NCBI GenBank assembly: GCA_015055505.1 | Contig: SVIB01000002.1 | Span: 1-64,000 of the forward strand | Direction: 5' to 3' | Length of the DNA stretch: 64,000 bases | Origin: Clostridiales bacterium | GTDB lineage: Bacteria; Bacillota; Clostridia; Christensenellales; Borkfalkiaceae | Program-made: the position numbers and the translations under genes | Part shown: positions 40,349-50,343 of the stretch, piece by piece | Position numbering within the stretch: position 1 is the first letter of the stretch | How the letters are laid out: the number at the start of each line of letters is the position of its first letter | Notes under the pieces: generated by a model | What the model was told of the DNA's origin: nothing | What the model saw: only the letters and a program-made list of their open reading frames with translations | Databases searched by the model: none

Positions 40349-40645
40349 ATGCCTAATTTTTTTCAAGGGTTATTAATAATGGCTATGCTTTTTTCGTTTT
40401 GTTTTTCTTTAGCAATCGTAATAAAACTTGCCGTTTTATGGGTTGAGTATAGAAAAAACAACGAAAACGTAACGCCTAAAGAAGAAAATTCGGGCGCTAA
40501 AATATATTACATTAAAGAAACTTTACCGCCCAAAAAGAGAAGAAAAAAGAGGCCGAGAAAATCTCCCGACCTCGCTTTAAAGGGTGTTGTTTTACACCCC
40601 GACCAATTTAAAATCATTGAAAAAGATAACGATATTTTTAAATAA
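40349..40645 (+). CDS. Small single-TM protein, unknown function
   Basis: Hydrophobic N-terminus, basic C-terminus. Confidence 0.5.
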   Translation: MPNFFQGLLIMAMLFSFCFSLAIVIKLAVLWVEYRKNNENVTPKEENSGAKIYYIKETLPPKKRRKKRPRKSPDLALKGVVLHPDQFKIIEKDNDIFK

Positions 40646-40669
40646 ACCCGTCTATAAGTTGATTATCTA

Positions 40670-41017
40670 TCAATCTTCATATTTTTCAATATTGTCAGAA
40701 CTTGCCCAAAGCCTTTCTAAATTATAGAAAAGTCTGGTTTCGTCGTGGAAGATATGAAGTATTACGTCGCCAAAATCAACGACTACCCATCTTCCGTCGG
40801 CAAGCCCCTCTTTCCTGCGCACTTCCCCGCCCTCTTTTTCAACTGCTTCCATCGCGTATTCGGCAAGAGCCTTTACTTGCGGAGAGGATTTTCCGCTTGC
40901 GATTACAAAATAATCGGCAAGAATAGTCTTTTCGCTAACGTCGATTTTTATTACGTCGTAAGCTTTTTTATTAGATAAAGTTTGACAGATAAGTTTTGCT
41001 TTTGCATTTGATTCCAT
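40670..41017 (-). CDS. rsfS: Ribosome silencing factor
   Basis: ADYFVIASGKSSPQVKALAEYA; WVVVDFGDVILHIFHDETRLFYNLERLW. Confidence 0.95.
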   Translation of the reverse strand: MESNAKAKLICQTLSNKKAYDVIKIDVSEKTILADYFVIASGKSSPQVKALAEYAMEAVEKEGGEVRRKEGLADGRWVVVDFGDVILHIFHDETRLFYNLERLWASSDNIEKYED

Positions 41018-41018
41018 A

Positions 41019-42158
41019 TTATTTTCTCCTTGTATAGTATTCGTATGCTTTTTGAGTTAGCGGATAAATTTCTACCCCTCTAATTTTAATATATTCGAGT
41101 GACCTTTTTAAAGACAACACGAACCCCTTTTCAAAATCTTTAAAAGAAATTTCTCTCATTTGGTCTACGCCGTCGTAAGTTCTCCCCTCTTCAAGCATAT
41201 CCGCAGTAAAAATTATCTTTCCAAGTTTTGACATATTTGGTTTTGCGCTCGTATGATAGCGTATCGCCCTTATTATTTCCTTATCTTTAACGCCTAAAAC
41301 CTTTTCGGCGACGTAAGCGCCTAAATACTGATGAACGACAGGTTGCGGAACACCCTTTGGCATTTTAAAATCTTTATAGTCGCTTGGATTTAGATATTTC
41401 GCAACGTCGTGTAGTAGTGCCGAAATTAGCGTTTTCTTTAAATTTACACCTTGAATTTTAGCATATTTCAAAGCCAGCGATATAACGCCTTTTGTATGCT
41501 CTATTCTGTTTTCCGTCAAATTCTCAACGGTAAAATCGGCAAGATTTCCACAACTATACAACGAAAGTCGGTCTATAAGTCGATTAACAGAAGGTAACAC
41601 CTCGTTTGTCAAGTTCATTTTTAAAAGATTTTTAATCTTGATTTCAGTTGACGAAAGGTCTTTGCCTACGTAAGATAGTGTTTCAACGTCCGATTGAAAC
41701 TTCTTTTTAAAATCGTCAACCGTTTTCGTTGCCTTTTCTCCCTCGCCCGTTCTCTCGCACAATAGAGGGGTTGCATATTTTAATATTTCGGTAGGATTTT
41801 TCCACTTGTCAAAAGAAGAAAGCATATCCGTACCCATTAAAAAATAAATTTTATAATCGGGATAGTTACTTGCAAGGTACTGCATAGTAATATACGAAAA
41901 ACTCTTTCCTTTTTGCTTTAACTCCCAATCGCTAACCTCAACAGTCGGCAAAGACCCAAACGCCTCTTCGCACATTTTTAGTCTATCTTTAGCGCTCGCA
42001 ACCATAAAAGTCTGCTTGTGCGGAGGGATAAACGTCGGCATTATAATAATTTTGTCGGGAGAAAGTTCATTTATGCACTCCTTCACCATTTGATAATGTT
42101 CAACGTGAGGGGGGTCGAAAGTTCCGCCGAAAAAGACGAGTTTCTTATTCATACACAA
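41019..42158 (-). CDS. nadD: Bifunctional NadD-YqeK: nicotinate-nucleotide adenylyltransferase fused to HD phosphohydrolase
   Basis: VFFGGTFDPPHVEHYQMV; HTKGVISLALKYA...ALLHDVAKYL...HQYLGAYVAEKVLGV. Confidence 0.92.
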   Translation of the reverse strand: MCMNKKLVFFGGTFDPPHVEHYQMVKECINELSPDKIIIMPTFIPPHKQTFMVASAKDRLKMCEEAFGSLPTVEVSDWELKQKGKSFSYITMQYLASNYPDYKIYFLMGTDMLSSFDKWKNPTEILKYATPLLCERTGEGEKATKTVDDFKKKFQSDVETLSYVGKDLSSTEIKIKNLLKMNLTNEVLPSVNRLIDRLSLYSCGNLADFTVENLTENRIEHTKGVISLALKYAKIQGVNLKKTLISALLHDVAKYLNPSDYKDFKMPKGVPQPVVHQYLGAYVAEKVLGVKDKEIIRAIRYHTSAKPNMSKLGKIIFTADMLEEGRTYDGVDQMREISFKDFEKGFVLSLKRSLEYIKIRGVEIYPLTQKAYEYYTRRK

Positions 42159-42222
42159 ATTTTAGCATATTTCTTAACCTTTTTCAAGTTTATTTGCAAT
42201 ATTTTATGGCAATAATTAGGTT

Positions 42223-43008
42223 ATGAAAAAAATTAAAATTCCTGAAATATCAAATGGGTTATTCGTTTTATTACTTTCTTTTATAATATCATTCGTTATA
42301 ACCTTTTATTTTGTAAAAGACAATATTTTATCCATATTTTTAGCCGTAGCGGTTTCTCTTATCGTGTTTTGCTTATATTCGCTTTATATTAGAAAAAAGA
42401 CGGGAAAACTTGCAATAAAAAGAGAGGACGAAGAAAGTTATATAAAATGCGTAAACGCAATGTGCTTTTTATCCCGTGAACAATGTGAAAAAGTTATTTT
42501 TGATACTTTATCAAGCCTAAACAAAAATCCCGTTAAGACGATGGGGGGAATTACGGTTGAAAATAAGTTTTTCTATTTTAAATTTTCATACGACAAAATA
42601 ACCGTTACCGATATAATTCGAGCCTATAAAAAAACGCCTCAAAGTAAAAATCTTTGCTTTATAGGTGTTTCTTTTTCTCAAGATTGCGAGGATTTTATAA
42701 ACGGATTTGAAAGCCGTATATCGCTTATTCCTTTTAGTAAATTTTTCCCTCTTATAAAAAAGACGGGGAATATTCCCGACGGCGGTTTTCTACCAAAAAA
42801 GAGAAAAGCCGGATTTAAAAGCCTTTTAATTTCCAGTTTTTCTAAGAAAAAGATTAAGCCTTTTACTTTTTACGGGTTAGCCCTTATTATTATGAGCAAT
42901 TTCGTCTTTTTTCCTATTTGGTATATAATTTCGGGTTGTTTATTTTTAATTTATGCTATATTAATTAAATTTTTCGCCCCGCCAATAACGAGCGACACTT
43001 TTTTGTAA
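42223..43008 (+). CDS. Membrane protein of unknown function
   Basis: N- and C-terminal TM pairs flanking a soluble domain. Confidence 0.5.
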   Translation: MKKIKIPEISNGLFVLLLSFIISFVITFYFVKDNILSIFLAVAVSLIVFCLYSLYIRKKTGKLAIKREDEESYIKCVNAMCFLSREQCEKVIFDTLSSLNKNPVKTMGGITVENKFFYFKFSYDKITVTDIIRAYKKTPQSKNLCFIGVSFSQDCEDFINGFESRISLIPFSKFFPLIKKTGNIPDGGFLPKKRKAGFKSLLISSFSKKKIKPFTFYGLALIIMSNFVFFPIWYIISGCLFLIYAILIKFFAPPITSDTFL

Positions 43009-43049
43009 GCACATTTTATTTAATAGCAATCTAAAAAGCAATACATGAT

Positions 43050-43259
43050 TTATGTATTGCTTTCATTTTTATAACAAAGTATATTTTGCACTTCACAATC
43101 TAAAATTTGGCACAAATCGTTTATTGTTACCGTGCTTATCGGCTTATTATGTTTTAACCTATCAATTAAACTTCTGCTTATACCGTAATACGTTATTAAT
43201 TTATAGGTTGTTATTCCTTTTTCTTTTAAAGTAAGATAGAATGGTTCGTAAGAAATCAT
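43050..43259 (-). CDS. Small XRE/Cro-type HTH regulator
   Basis: LKEKGITTYKLITYYGISRSLIDRLKHNKPISTVTINDLCQILDCEVQNIL. Confidence 0.85.
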   Translation of the reverse strand: MISYEPFYLTLKEKGITTYKLITYYGISRSLIDRLKHNKPISTVTINDLCQILDCEVQNILCYKNESNT

Positions 43260-43312
43260 ATTTCCTCTCCTAATTAAAATATACGCTAATATTTTAATTT
43301 ATACTCAACCAC

Positions 43313-43341
43313 TTGACAATTGTCGATATATAGAGTATACT
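43313..43341 (+). promoter_or_regulatory. Sigma70-type promoter with overlapping dyad
   Basis: TTGACA-17 nt-TATACT; flanking TATACTC ... GAGTATA inverted repeat. Confidence 0.7.
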
Positions 43342-43382
43342 TAGTTTATGCTCGTTTATTAGAGCATAAAGGAGAATTGCTT

Positions 43383-43991
43383 ATGAAAAAATTTTTATTA
43401 CTTCTACTTTCTATTTGCTTAACTATTTCTTGTCTTTCAAGTTGTGGAAACAAAAAGAAACAAGCACTCAAAAGCGCTGAAAATGTTTATGTCGAGTTAT
43501 CAACCGCTGCGGCATATTGTGAAGAAATATCAGAAGGAATTTACGGTGCTTGGTACTTTGCTATTTATGAAGCAAAAGGCTATGGTTATGGAGACATTAT
43601 TTTGAACTACACGAAAAGAACAGGTATTGATGACGATTCTCTTTTGGCCGTAGCTGAATCTTACGGATATAACATCCTTGAACTTCTTGATGGATTGAAA
43701 AGTCTTGACTTTGCATTAGAAGTAACACTAAAAGCCTTAGAGATTAATGATACAACACCTAAGTTTCAGACTGCTCTCTCAGATGCAAAAGAAAATTTAG
43801 ACACATTGAGCGATAAACATATAGATTTCGAAGACTTATCAAAATTAAAATCTTTATATAATAAAATTAAAGCTTATTCAGAAAAACTCCTCAACTTTGC
43901 CGGAATGAATTTCTATCAACTAGAAGATCACATTGACAAATACAAGCCTGAAATTGAGGAGTTACTTTCAGAGTTAGACTACTTATCTTAA
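43383..43991 (+). CDS. Lipoprotein of unknown function
   Basis: MKKFLLLLLSICLTISCLSSCGN lipobox. Confidence 0.65.
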   Translation: MKKFLLLLLSICLTISCLSSCGNKKKQALKSAENVYVELSTAAAYCEEISEGIYGAWYFAIYEAKGYGYGDIILNYTKRTGIDDDSLLAVAESYGYNILELLDGLKSLDFALEVTLKALEINDTTPKFQTALSDAKENLDTLSDKHIDFEDLSKLKSLYNKIKAYSEKLLNFAGMNFYQLEDHIDKYKPEIEELLSELDYLS

Positions 43992-44316
43992 TTTCAAGTT
44001 TGCATAGATTACATACAAATTTATGCAGTTTTAAAACCCGACTTTTAACAAGTTGGGTTTTCTTTTTCTCGCAAAATTTATTGATTTAACTTCACTTTTT
44101 GACACAACAAATTTACTGACAAATAAGAATTTGATGAAGATTTCAAAGTGAAAAATATCAGAAAAAGGACGAAACAGAAACTCATGTTCGCTTTTTTATT
44201 TGCCTAAATAAATTATAATAGAGTATTTAAAGGGTTAGAAACAAGTTAGGCTATGTTCAAAAAAGGGTGAACACAAATTTGTGTTCACCCTAACAATTAG
44301 TTAAATAAAACCGTAT

Positions 44317-44441
44317 TTAAAGGCTTAGGTACGAGCAAGACAAGGCTCAAAAAGCGATAGCAGGTGGGATAGACCTCTTTGGTCATCCCCGTTGCTATCG
44401 CTTTTTTTTAACGAAGTATTGCAAAGTGTATAAGCCTTTAA
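44317..44441 (+). repeat. Structured element B, closed by 11-bp inverted repeat
   Basis: TTAAAGGCTTA...TAAGCCTTTAA; inner AAAAGCGATAGCA/TGCTATCGCTTTT and GGGATAGACCTCTTTGGTCATCCC; homologous to element A. Confidence 0.7.
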
Positions 44442-44442
44442 G

Positions 44443-44736
44443 CTAAAACTCAATATGCTCAACACCCTTCTTATTACTCTTCCTATACAACACAACTTTA
44501 TGTCCTATCGTACAAACGACCTCGGCGTTTAAAGCCTCGGCTAAATCAACGGCTACCCACTTTGCCTCTTCTTCCGAGTTGTTAAGCACGCTAATTTTTA
44601 TAAGTTCTCTATTCTCAAGAGCCTGCGAAAAACTTTCTATCATATTTTGCGAAACTCCACCCTTGCCAATTTGACCGATAGGCTCTATCGACTGCGCAAG
44701 CGAACGAAGTTTACTTCTTTGTTTTGAGGTAAACAT
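44443..44736 (-). CDS. yhbY: YhbY/CRM-domain RNA-binding protein
   Basis: MFTSKQRSKLRSLAQSIEPIGQIGKGGVSQNMI. Confidence 0.93.
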   Translation of the reverse strand: MFTSKQRSKLRSLAQSIEPIGQIGKGGVSQNMIESFSQALENRELIKISVLNNSEEEAKWVAVDLAEALNAEVVCTIGHKVVLYRKSNKKGVEHIEF

Positions 44737-44800
44737 TTATTTTTCTCCTTTTAGTAAATTGTTTAATTATAACCGCGTTACTTTAACTCATTCTTGATTA

Positions 44801-46069
44801 CTAATCAACAAACGAGAATTCCACCTCGCCTATTATTACGGTATCGCCGTCTTTACAGCCTTTATTTCTAAGAGCCGTAATAACGCCGTAATCTTTAAGA
44901 GTTTTTTGCATGTACGCTAAACTGTCCATATCGTTTAAAACTACGTTTCTTGACAAAAGTTTAATAATAGGACCGTCGACGATATACACCTTATCCTCTT
45001 CGTCATAAATAATTTCAAATTTTCTAACGTCAACTTTTTCGTATTTGAATTCTTCGTGCTCGATAGGAGCGGGGGCTGGCATTTCTTTAAGCATTTCAAA
45101 AATAGTCTTTACAACCTCTTCAAGCCCCTCGCCGTTGATAGCGGACACGGTAAACACCTTTTTCCTGCCGTTTATCTTCCTTTTGAAAATCTTGATATTC
45201 TCTTCCGCGCCGTACATATCGCATTTATTTAACACGACTATTTGCGGTCGCTTTGCAAGTTCTTTAGAATATCCTTTAAGTTCAGCGTTTATTTGCTTGT
45301 AATCTTCGTAAGGATCTCTTCCCTCTACTCCCGAAATATCTACTACGTGAACCAAAATACGAGTTCTCTCTATATGTCTTAAAAACTCAATACCAAGTCC
45401 TGCGCCTTCCGACGCGCCCTCAATAAGACCGGGGATATCCGCGCAAATAAAACTTTGGTCGTAATATCCAACTACGCCGAGATTTGGAGACATAGTCGTA
45501 AAGTGGTAGTTTGCTATTTTAGGTTTTGCGCCTGAAACTTTAGACAGTATGGTCGATTTTCCAACGTTGGGAAAGCCGATAAGTCCAACGTCCGCAATCG
45601 TTTTAAGTTCTAAAATTACCCTACGAAGTTCAGTCTTTTCTCCAGTTTGCGAAAAATGTGGAGCATGCCTTCTCGACGTGCAAAAATGAACGTTACCTTT
45701 ACCGCCGTTACCACCTTCTAAGACGAGATGAGTTTGTCCGTCGTAATAAATATCGCAAATGATTTTATCCGTTTCAGCGTCTTTTACGACAGTTCCTAAA
45801 GGAACTGAAATATATAAATCTTCTCCGTCCTTTCCGTGACGTTTATTAGGCTCTCCCTTTCCGCCGTTTTCAGCCACGTATTTGTGCTTGAAATGAAAGT
45901 CGATAAGCGTAGTTTTATGACGGTCGCCAACAAAATAAATATGACCGCCACGACCGCCGTCCCCACCGTCAGGACCGCCGTTTGCAACGCCTTTATAACG
46001 AAGGAAGGAGGTCATTCCGTTACCGCCGTCGCCCGATTTTAAAGATATTTTCTCTTTATCTACAAACAT
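44801..46069 (-). CDS. obgE: GTPase Obg
   Basis: SGDGGNGMTSFLRYKG...GGPDGGDGGRGG; GFPNVGKSTIL; C-terminal OCT domain. Confidence 0.97.
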   Translation of the reverse strand: MFVDKEKISLKSGDGGNGMTSFLRYKGVANGGPDGGDGGRGGHIYFVGDRHKTTLIDFHFKHKYVAENGGKGEPNKRHGKDGEDLYISVPLGTVVKDAETDKIICDIYYDGQTHLVLEGGNGGKGNVHFCTSRRHAPHFSQTGEKTELRRVILELKTIADVGLIGFPNVGKSTILSKVSGAKPKIANYHFTTMSPNLGVVGYYDQSFICADIPGLIEGASEGAGLGIEFLRHIERTRILVHVVDISGVEGRDPYEDYKQINAELKGYSKELAKRPQIVVLNKCDMYGAEENIKIFKRKINGRKKVFTVSAINGEGLEEVVKTIFEMLKEMPAPAPIEHEEFKYEKVDVRKFEIIYDEEDKVYIVDGPIIKLLSRNVVLNDMDSLAYMQKTLKDYGVITALRNKGCKDGDTVIIGEVEFSFVD

Positions 46070-46072
46070 ATT

Positions 46073-46708
46073 CTATCCTCCTTTTTTAGTATTGTATTTA
46101 CATAGATTTTTTAGTTTACACTCTTCACAATTTGGTTTTCTTGCCGAGCAAACCCGTCTTCCGTGAAATATTATAGAATGATGTAAATGCGACCATTTTT
46201 CTTTAGGAAGTACCGCCATAAGTTGATTTTCGGTATCTAACGGCGTTTTTGCATTCGCAAGTCCAAGTCTATTTGACACCCTAAAAACGTGAGTATCAAC
46301 CGCTATCGCATCACCGCCGAAAGCAACGCTATACACGACGTTTGCAGTCTTTCTTCCAACCCCTTTTAAGGTTTGCAACTCGTCCAGCGAAGATGGTACT
46401 TGTCCGTTAAATTTTTCAATTATATCTTTTGACGAAGAGATAATATGCGAGGCTTTATCGCGGTAAAACCCGCAAGAAAAAATATAACGCTGAAGTTCCT
46501 CTTGCTCCATTTTAGCAAATTGCTCGGGAGTATTCGCCCTTTTAAAAAGTTCGGCGGTCACCTTGTTTACACGCTCGTCAGTACATTGGGCTGACAAAAT
46601 TACCGCAACGAGCAATTCAAACGGCGTCGTATATTTTAACGCAGGAGTTGAATCGGGATACTCTTCCAATAAAATTTTTACAGTTTCTAATACTTCTTTT
46701 TTGTTCAT
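46073..46708 (-). CDS. nth: Endonuclease III
   Basis: LKGVGRKTANVV; DTHVFRVSNRLGL; C-terminal Fe-S CSARKPNCEECKLKNLC. Confidence 0.96.
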   Translation of the reverse strand: MNKKEVLETVKILLEEYPDSTPALKYTTPFELLVAVILSAQCTDERVNKVTAELFKRANTPEQFAKMEQEELQRYIFSCGFYRDKASHIISSSKDIIEKFNGQVPSSLDELQTLKGVGRKTANVVYSVAFGGDAIAVDTHVFRVSNRLGLANAKTPLDTENQLMAVLPKEKWSHLHHSIIFHGRRVCSARKPNCEECKLKNLCKYNTKKGG

Positions 46709-46874
46709 ATAAAATTAAAAAAACTTGGCGCTTTTATTAAGCGCCAAGCCGTTATCTAACAAGTGACGGTCACGCCTATCTCTTGTTATTTTATCATAAA
46801 AAGGAACAATACACAAACGAAAAAAGGTATTTAAAATAAAATCTTTTAGATTTTAACCTTAAAATCAGGGGTTT

Positions 46875-47132
46875 TTAGACTATTCTTACAACCGTTTGCC
46901 TTATTCCCTCTTTTTTTACCGAGTAAAACCCTCTAAAAGAAGTAAGACCGAGAGCCGAAATTACCTGTTTTGAAAATTTTGTATACTCACAGGGAAACCT
47001 TGCGGAAATACCGCAACCAACCTTTGCCTCGGCAGGAGTGTTTACCGCTTTTGCTTCAACTCCTTGCGAACGTAAATATCTTAAAAATCCTATAGTGTGT
47101 GTTCTTGAACGAAAAACAGCAATACAATACAT
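46875..47132 (-). CDS. DUF3343-like small protein
   Basis: VFRSRTHTIGFLRYLRSQGVEAKAVNTPAEAKVGCGISARF. Confidence 0.75.
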   Translation of the reverse strand: MYCIAVFRSRTHTIGFLRYLRSQGVEAKAVNTPAEAKVGCGISARFPCEYTKFSKQVISALGLTSFRGFYSVKKEGIRQTVVRIV

Positions 47133-47198
47133 TTTCTTTTCTCCTTAGTTGCATTTTAAAAGACTTTTAACAATATACTCTATTATACGGAGAATATC

Positions 47199-48329
47199 AT
47201 GATTTATTTTGATAATGCGGCAACGGGCGGATTTAAACCCTTTAAATGTATCGACGCAGCATTCAACGCAATGAAAAATTTAAACGCAAACGCCGGAAGA
47301 AGCGGACATAAGTTATCCAACCTTGCCTCTGAAATAATTTACGACACCCGCAAAAGTATAAGTGATTTTTTTGATGCAGACGGTGCGGATAGAGTCGTTT
47401 TTACGCAAAACTGTACGACCGCATTAAATACCGCAATTTTCGGGTTGTATAAAAAGGGCGGAAAAGTTATAACTACCGCCCTTGAACACAACTCCGTTCT
47501 TCGCCCACTATACGAACTAAAAAGACGCGGAGAAATTACCCTTTCGATAATTTATCCTAAAGCAGGCGGAGTAAGTGCGGAAGAAGTTTATAGAGAATTA
47601 ACCCCTGACACGTCTTTAGTCGTAGCCTCTGCCGTTTCTAACGTAACGGGGCAAGAAAACGATATAAACGGAATTGGAAAACTACTTCAAAAAACTGAAA
47701 CCGTCTTTATTGTAGACGGAGCGCAATCGGCAGGACACACTCAAATAAGTGTAAATAATCAACTTATAGACGCACTTTGTGTTGCAGGGCATAAAGGATT
47801 ACTGTCAGTACAAGGTGTGGGCGCGCTTATTTTTTCTAAAAAAGCAAGAATTCGCCCTCTCACCTTCGGCGGTACGGGGTCCAACTCTTTTTCAAAAGAA
47901 ATGCCCGAAGATTTTCCCGAAAGACTTGAGGCGGGAACGCTCAATTTACCTGCCATTTGTTCATTAAAAGCAGGAATAGACCACCTAAACGAAAATATAT
48001 CTTACGTATCAAATCAACTGCTATCTTTAACCGAGTACCTCGTTTCAAAATTATCAACCTTGCCGTTTATCGCTCTTCAGTCAATCCCAAACAAATACGG
48101 TATCGTTTCTTTTACGCACAGTGAAATTCCATCACAAGAACTTGCTGAAATTCTCAGCGAGAAATACGATATTGCCGTGCGAGGTGGTTTTCATTGCGCA
48201 CCGCTTACTCATAAATTTTTAAAAACACACAAACTGGGCACGGTAAGAGTAAGTCTTGCCCCTCAAAATACTCGCAGAGAAATAAATTTTTTAATAACGG
48301 CGCTGAAAGAAACGGTCTCTATGAATTGA
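47199..48329 (+). CDS. Cysteine desulfurase family protein (aminotransferase class V)
   Basis: MIYFDNAATGG; VDGAQSAGH; CVAGHKGLLSVQGVG; RGGFHCAPLTHK. Confidence 0.9.
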   Translation: MIYFDNAATGGFKPFKCIDAAFNAMKNLNANAGRSGHKLSNLASEIIYDTRKSISDFFDADGADRVVFTQNCTTALNTAIFGLYKKGGKVITTALEHNSVLRPLYELKRRGEITLSIIYPKAGGVSAEEVYRELTPDTSLVVASAVSNVTGQENDINGIGKLLQKTETVFIVDGAQSAGHTQISVNNQLIDALCVAGHKGLLSVQGVGALIFSKKARIRPLTFGGTGSNSFSKEMPEDFPERLEAGTLNLPAICSLKAGIDHLNENISYVSNQLLSLTEYLVSKLSTLPFIALQSIPNKYGIVSFTHSEIPSQELAEILSEKYDIAVRGGFHCAPLTHKFLKTHKLGTVRVSLAPQNTRREINFLITALKETVSMN

Positions 48330-48623
48330 TTATATTTTTTTTAGCCTTTGAACGACAGTCATAAGCATCTTTCGTTGTTTATCGTTTAATAACGGCGCTA
48401 CGGACGACGCAAAGTTGTCGATATCTTCATTTGAAAGAGTTCCGTTTTTTCTACTTCTTTCAGCCTCACTCACGATTGCTTGCATCATCTCTTCGGCGCT
48501 TTTTCCTTCGTATTTACTTGCCAGTTGCGCAAACTGAGCAAAATTTACGTTTTTGCCGTTTTTAGGACTTTCAGTTTTGTTCTTATTAGAATTTTCTTCA
48601 GTAAAACTAAAAAAATCTTTCAT
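48330..48623 (-). CDS. Small hypothetical protein
   Basis: ORF in a divergent pair with 48691-49053. Confidence 0.55.
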   Translation of the reverse strand: MKDFFSFTEENSNKNKTESPKNGKNVNFAQFAQLASKYEGKSAEEMMQAIVSEAERSRKNGTLSNEDIDNFASSVAPLLNDKQRKMLMTVVQRLKKI

Positions 48624-48690
48624 TTCACTTCCTCCGCTATTCCATTTTATGCCATATCTTATTCAAAATGTTAAAGGACGGTCAAATTTT

Positions 48691-49053
48691 ATGAATTTTT
48701 TACCTTTTTTATTTATCGCAATACTTTTAGGCGGTGAAAAACTTTCTTCATTAAAAGAATTTCTATCCCACGTCGATTTTAAATCGTTTACACCCGTTTT
48801 AAAAATTTTAGGAGTCAGCGACAGTACGATAGATTTTTTATGCTCGGAAAAACTTTCATCCCTATTAACCCAAAACACCGATTTAAAAACCCTTTTACCT
48901 CTTTTGATATCTCTTTTTAACAACAAAAAAGAGGAAGAAAATACACCCACGGACGAAGAGGAAAAAGTAGTAAATTTAGACGACGCAATTTCTCCCATAA
49001 AAAAAGTCGCCCCAACTGAAGTCGAGGAGACTTTTAACGCTTATTTTTCTTAA
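48691..49053 (+). CDS. Small hypothetical protein with hydrophobic N-terminus and acidic C-terminus
   Basis: MNFLPFLFIAILLGGEKLSSLKEFLSHVDF... Confidence 0.5.
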   Translation: MNFLPFLFIAILLGGEKLSSLKEFLSHVDFKSFTPVLKILGVSDSTIDFLCSEKLSSLLTQNTDLKTLLPLLISLFNNKKEEENTPTDEEEKVVNLDDAISPIKKVAPTEVEETFNAYFS

Positions 49054-50342
49054 TTCAACAGCGAAAGTCCGGCTATAAGTTCATAATCGGCATTTTCTAT
49101 ATACGGCGCTTCAATTATTTTATCTTTAAACACAGTGAGATTTTTAGTAATACCTACCTCGTGTATAGAAATATCGCTTTTCGGCCAATAGATTTTTGCA
49201 GTGGTTAATTTTATTGCGTCACCGCCCATTACGTTTTCAAACGTCGTTTGCATTATGCCTTTACCGTAAGTCCTGTATACGAAACCGTCTGCCGTTTGTC
49301 TTTGCGATAACACTACTCTTACGATATTTTTATAATCGTAATCAAGACAAGCCCCTATAAAAGCCTCAGACGCCGAGGCAGTTCCGCTATCGGCTAAAAT
49401 TATTATCTTTTCAAATCCGTAATCGCCGTATTTTACTGCGGTAGAATTAAACTTATCAACCTTTCCGTCTTTATAAATAGCCCTTGACACAAGCGGTTTC
49501 GCACCGTTGTTAACACCTATAAAAAACGAGCAAACCTCACACATTATATCCATAAAACCACCGCCGTTTCCGCGAAGGTCTAATATAAGTTTCTTTTTGC
49601 CGTCCTCTTTAAACTTATTGAGGACGGTTTGTATTTGCTTTGCCGAGCCGTATAAATTATTACTCGTTCCGTTAAACGATTTGTACTTTATATACGCAGT
49701 ATCGGTTGGAAGTTGTTCGGTTAAATCATACTTAAACTGTTTTAAAGATAAAGTCTTTCCACCGCCGTCAGTAAAGCGGTAAGTACCGTTTCCGTCAGTA
49801 TAACTTACGTACGTTTCGGTATATTCCCTAACGTCTACACTATACTCCTTTTCTTCTCCGTTTAGCCTGATAATCAACTTATCGCCCAACTTAATCCCGT
49901 CCATCATACTGCTAAACGTTGAAAAATCAACGCTTACAAACTCACCGCCGTTTATTTTAACCGAGGTTATATAATTACCTTCGGTAATGCCTGCAACTTC
50001 CGTTGGAGAGTTATATATTACGTTTGCAATATACACGCCTTCACTGCGATTTTGAACGGTAACGCCTATGCCTACTCTTACCCCTTTTGCACCTTTTTGT
50101 ATTAGTTCGTATTCCTCTGCGGTATAATACTTTGAGTATGCGTCAAGTAAACTGTTTGCCATTATCTCGACGTAATTATCCTCTTCTTCGTAGTAATACT
50201 TTTTATAGTGCTCTATTACAAATTTTAACGAGGTCATATCGGGACTTGATAGATTACGGACGTAAAAACCGAGGAAAAACATTCCCGAGCCAAAGAGTAC
50301 GACCGATAAAACCGCCATAATTCTCTTTAAAGTTTTACTCAT
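49050..50342 (-). CDS. S41 family C-terminal processing peptidase with PDZ domain
   Basis: SPTEVAGITEGNYITSVKINGG; KLILDLRGNGGG; ADSGTASASEAFIGACLDY. Confidence 0.92.
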   Translation of the reverse strand: MSKTLKRIMAVLSVVLFGSGMFFLGFYVRNLSSPDMTSLKFVIEHYKKYYYEEEDNYVEIMANSLLDAYSKYYTAEEYELIQKGAKGVRVGIGVTVQNRSEGVYIANVIYNSPTEVAGITEGNYITSVKINGGEFVSVDFSTFSSMMDGIKLGDKLIIRLNGEEKEYSVDVREYTETYVSYTDGNGTYRFTDGGGKTLSLKQFKYDLTEQLPTDTAYIKYKSFNGTSNNLYGSAKQIQTVLNKFKEDGKKKLILDLRGNGGGFMDIMCEVCSFFIGVNNGAKPLVSRAIYKDGKVDKFNSTAVKYGDYGFEKIIILADSGTASASEAFIGACLDYDYKNIVRVVLSQRQTADGFVYRTYGKGIMQTTFENVMGGDAIKLTTAKIYWPKSDISIHEVGITKNLTVFKDKIIEAPYIENADYELIAGLSLLN

Positions 50343-50343
50343 A

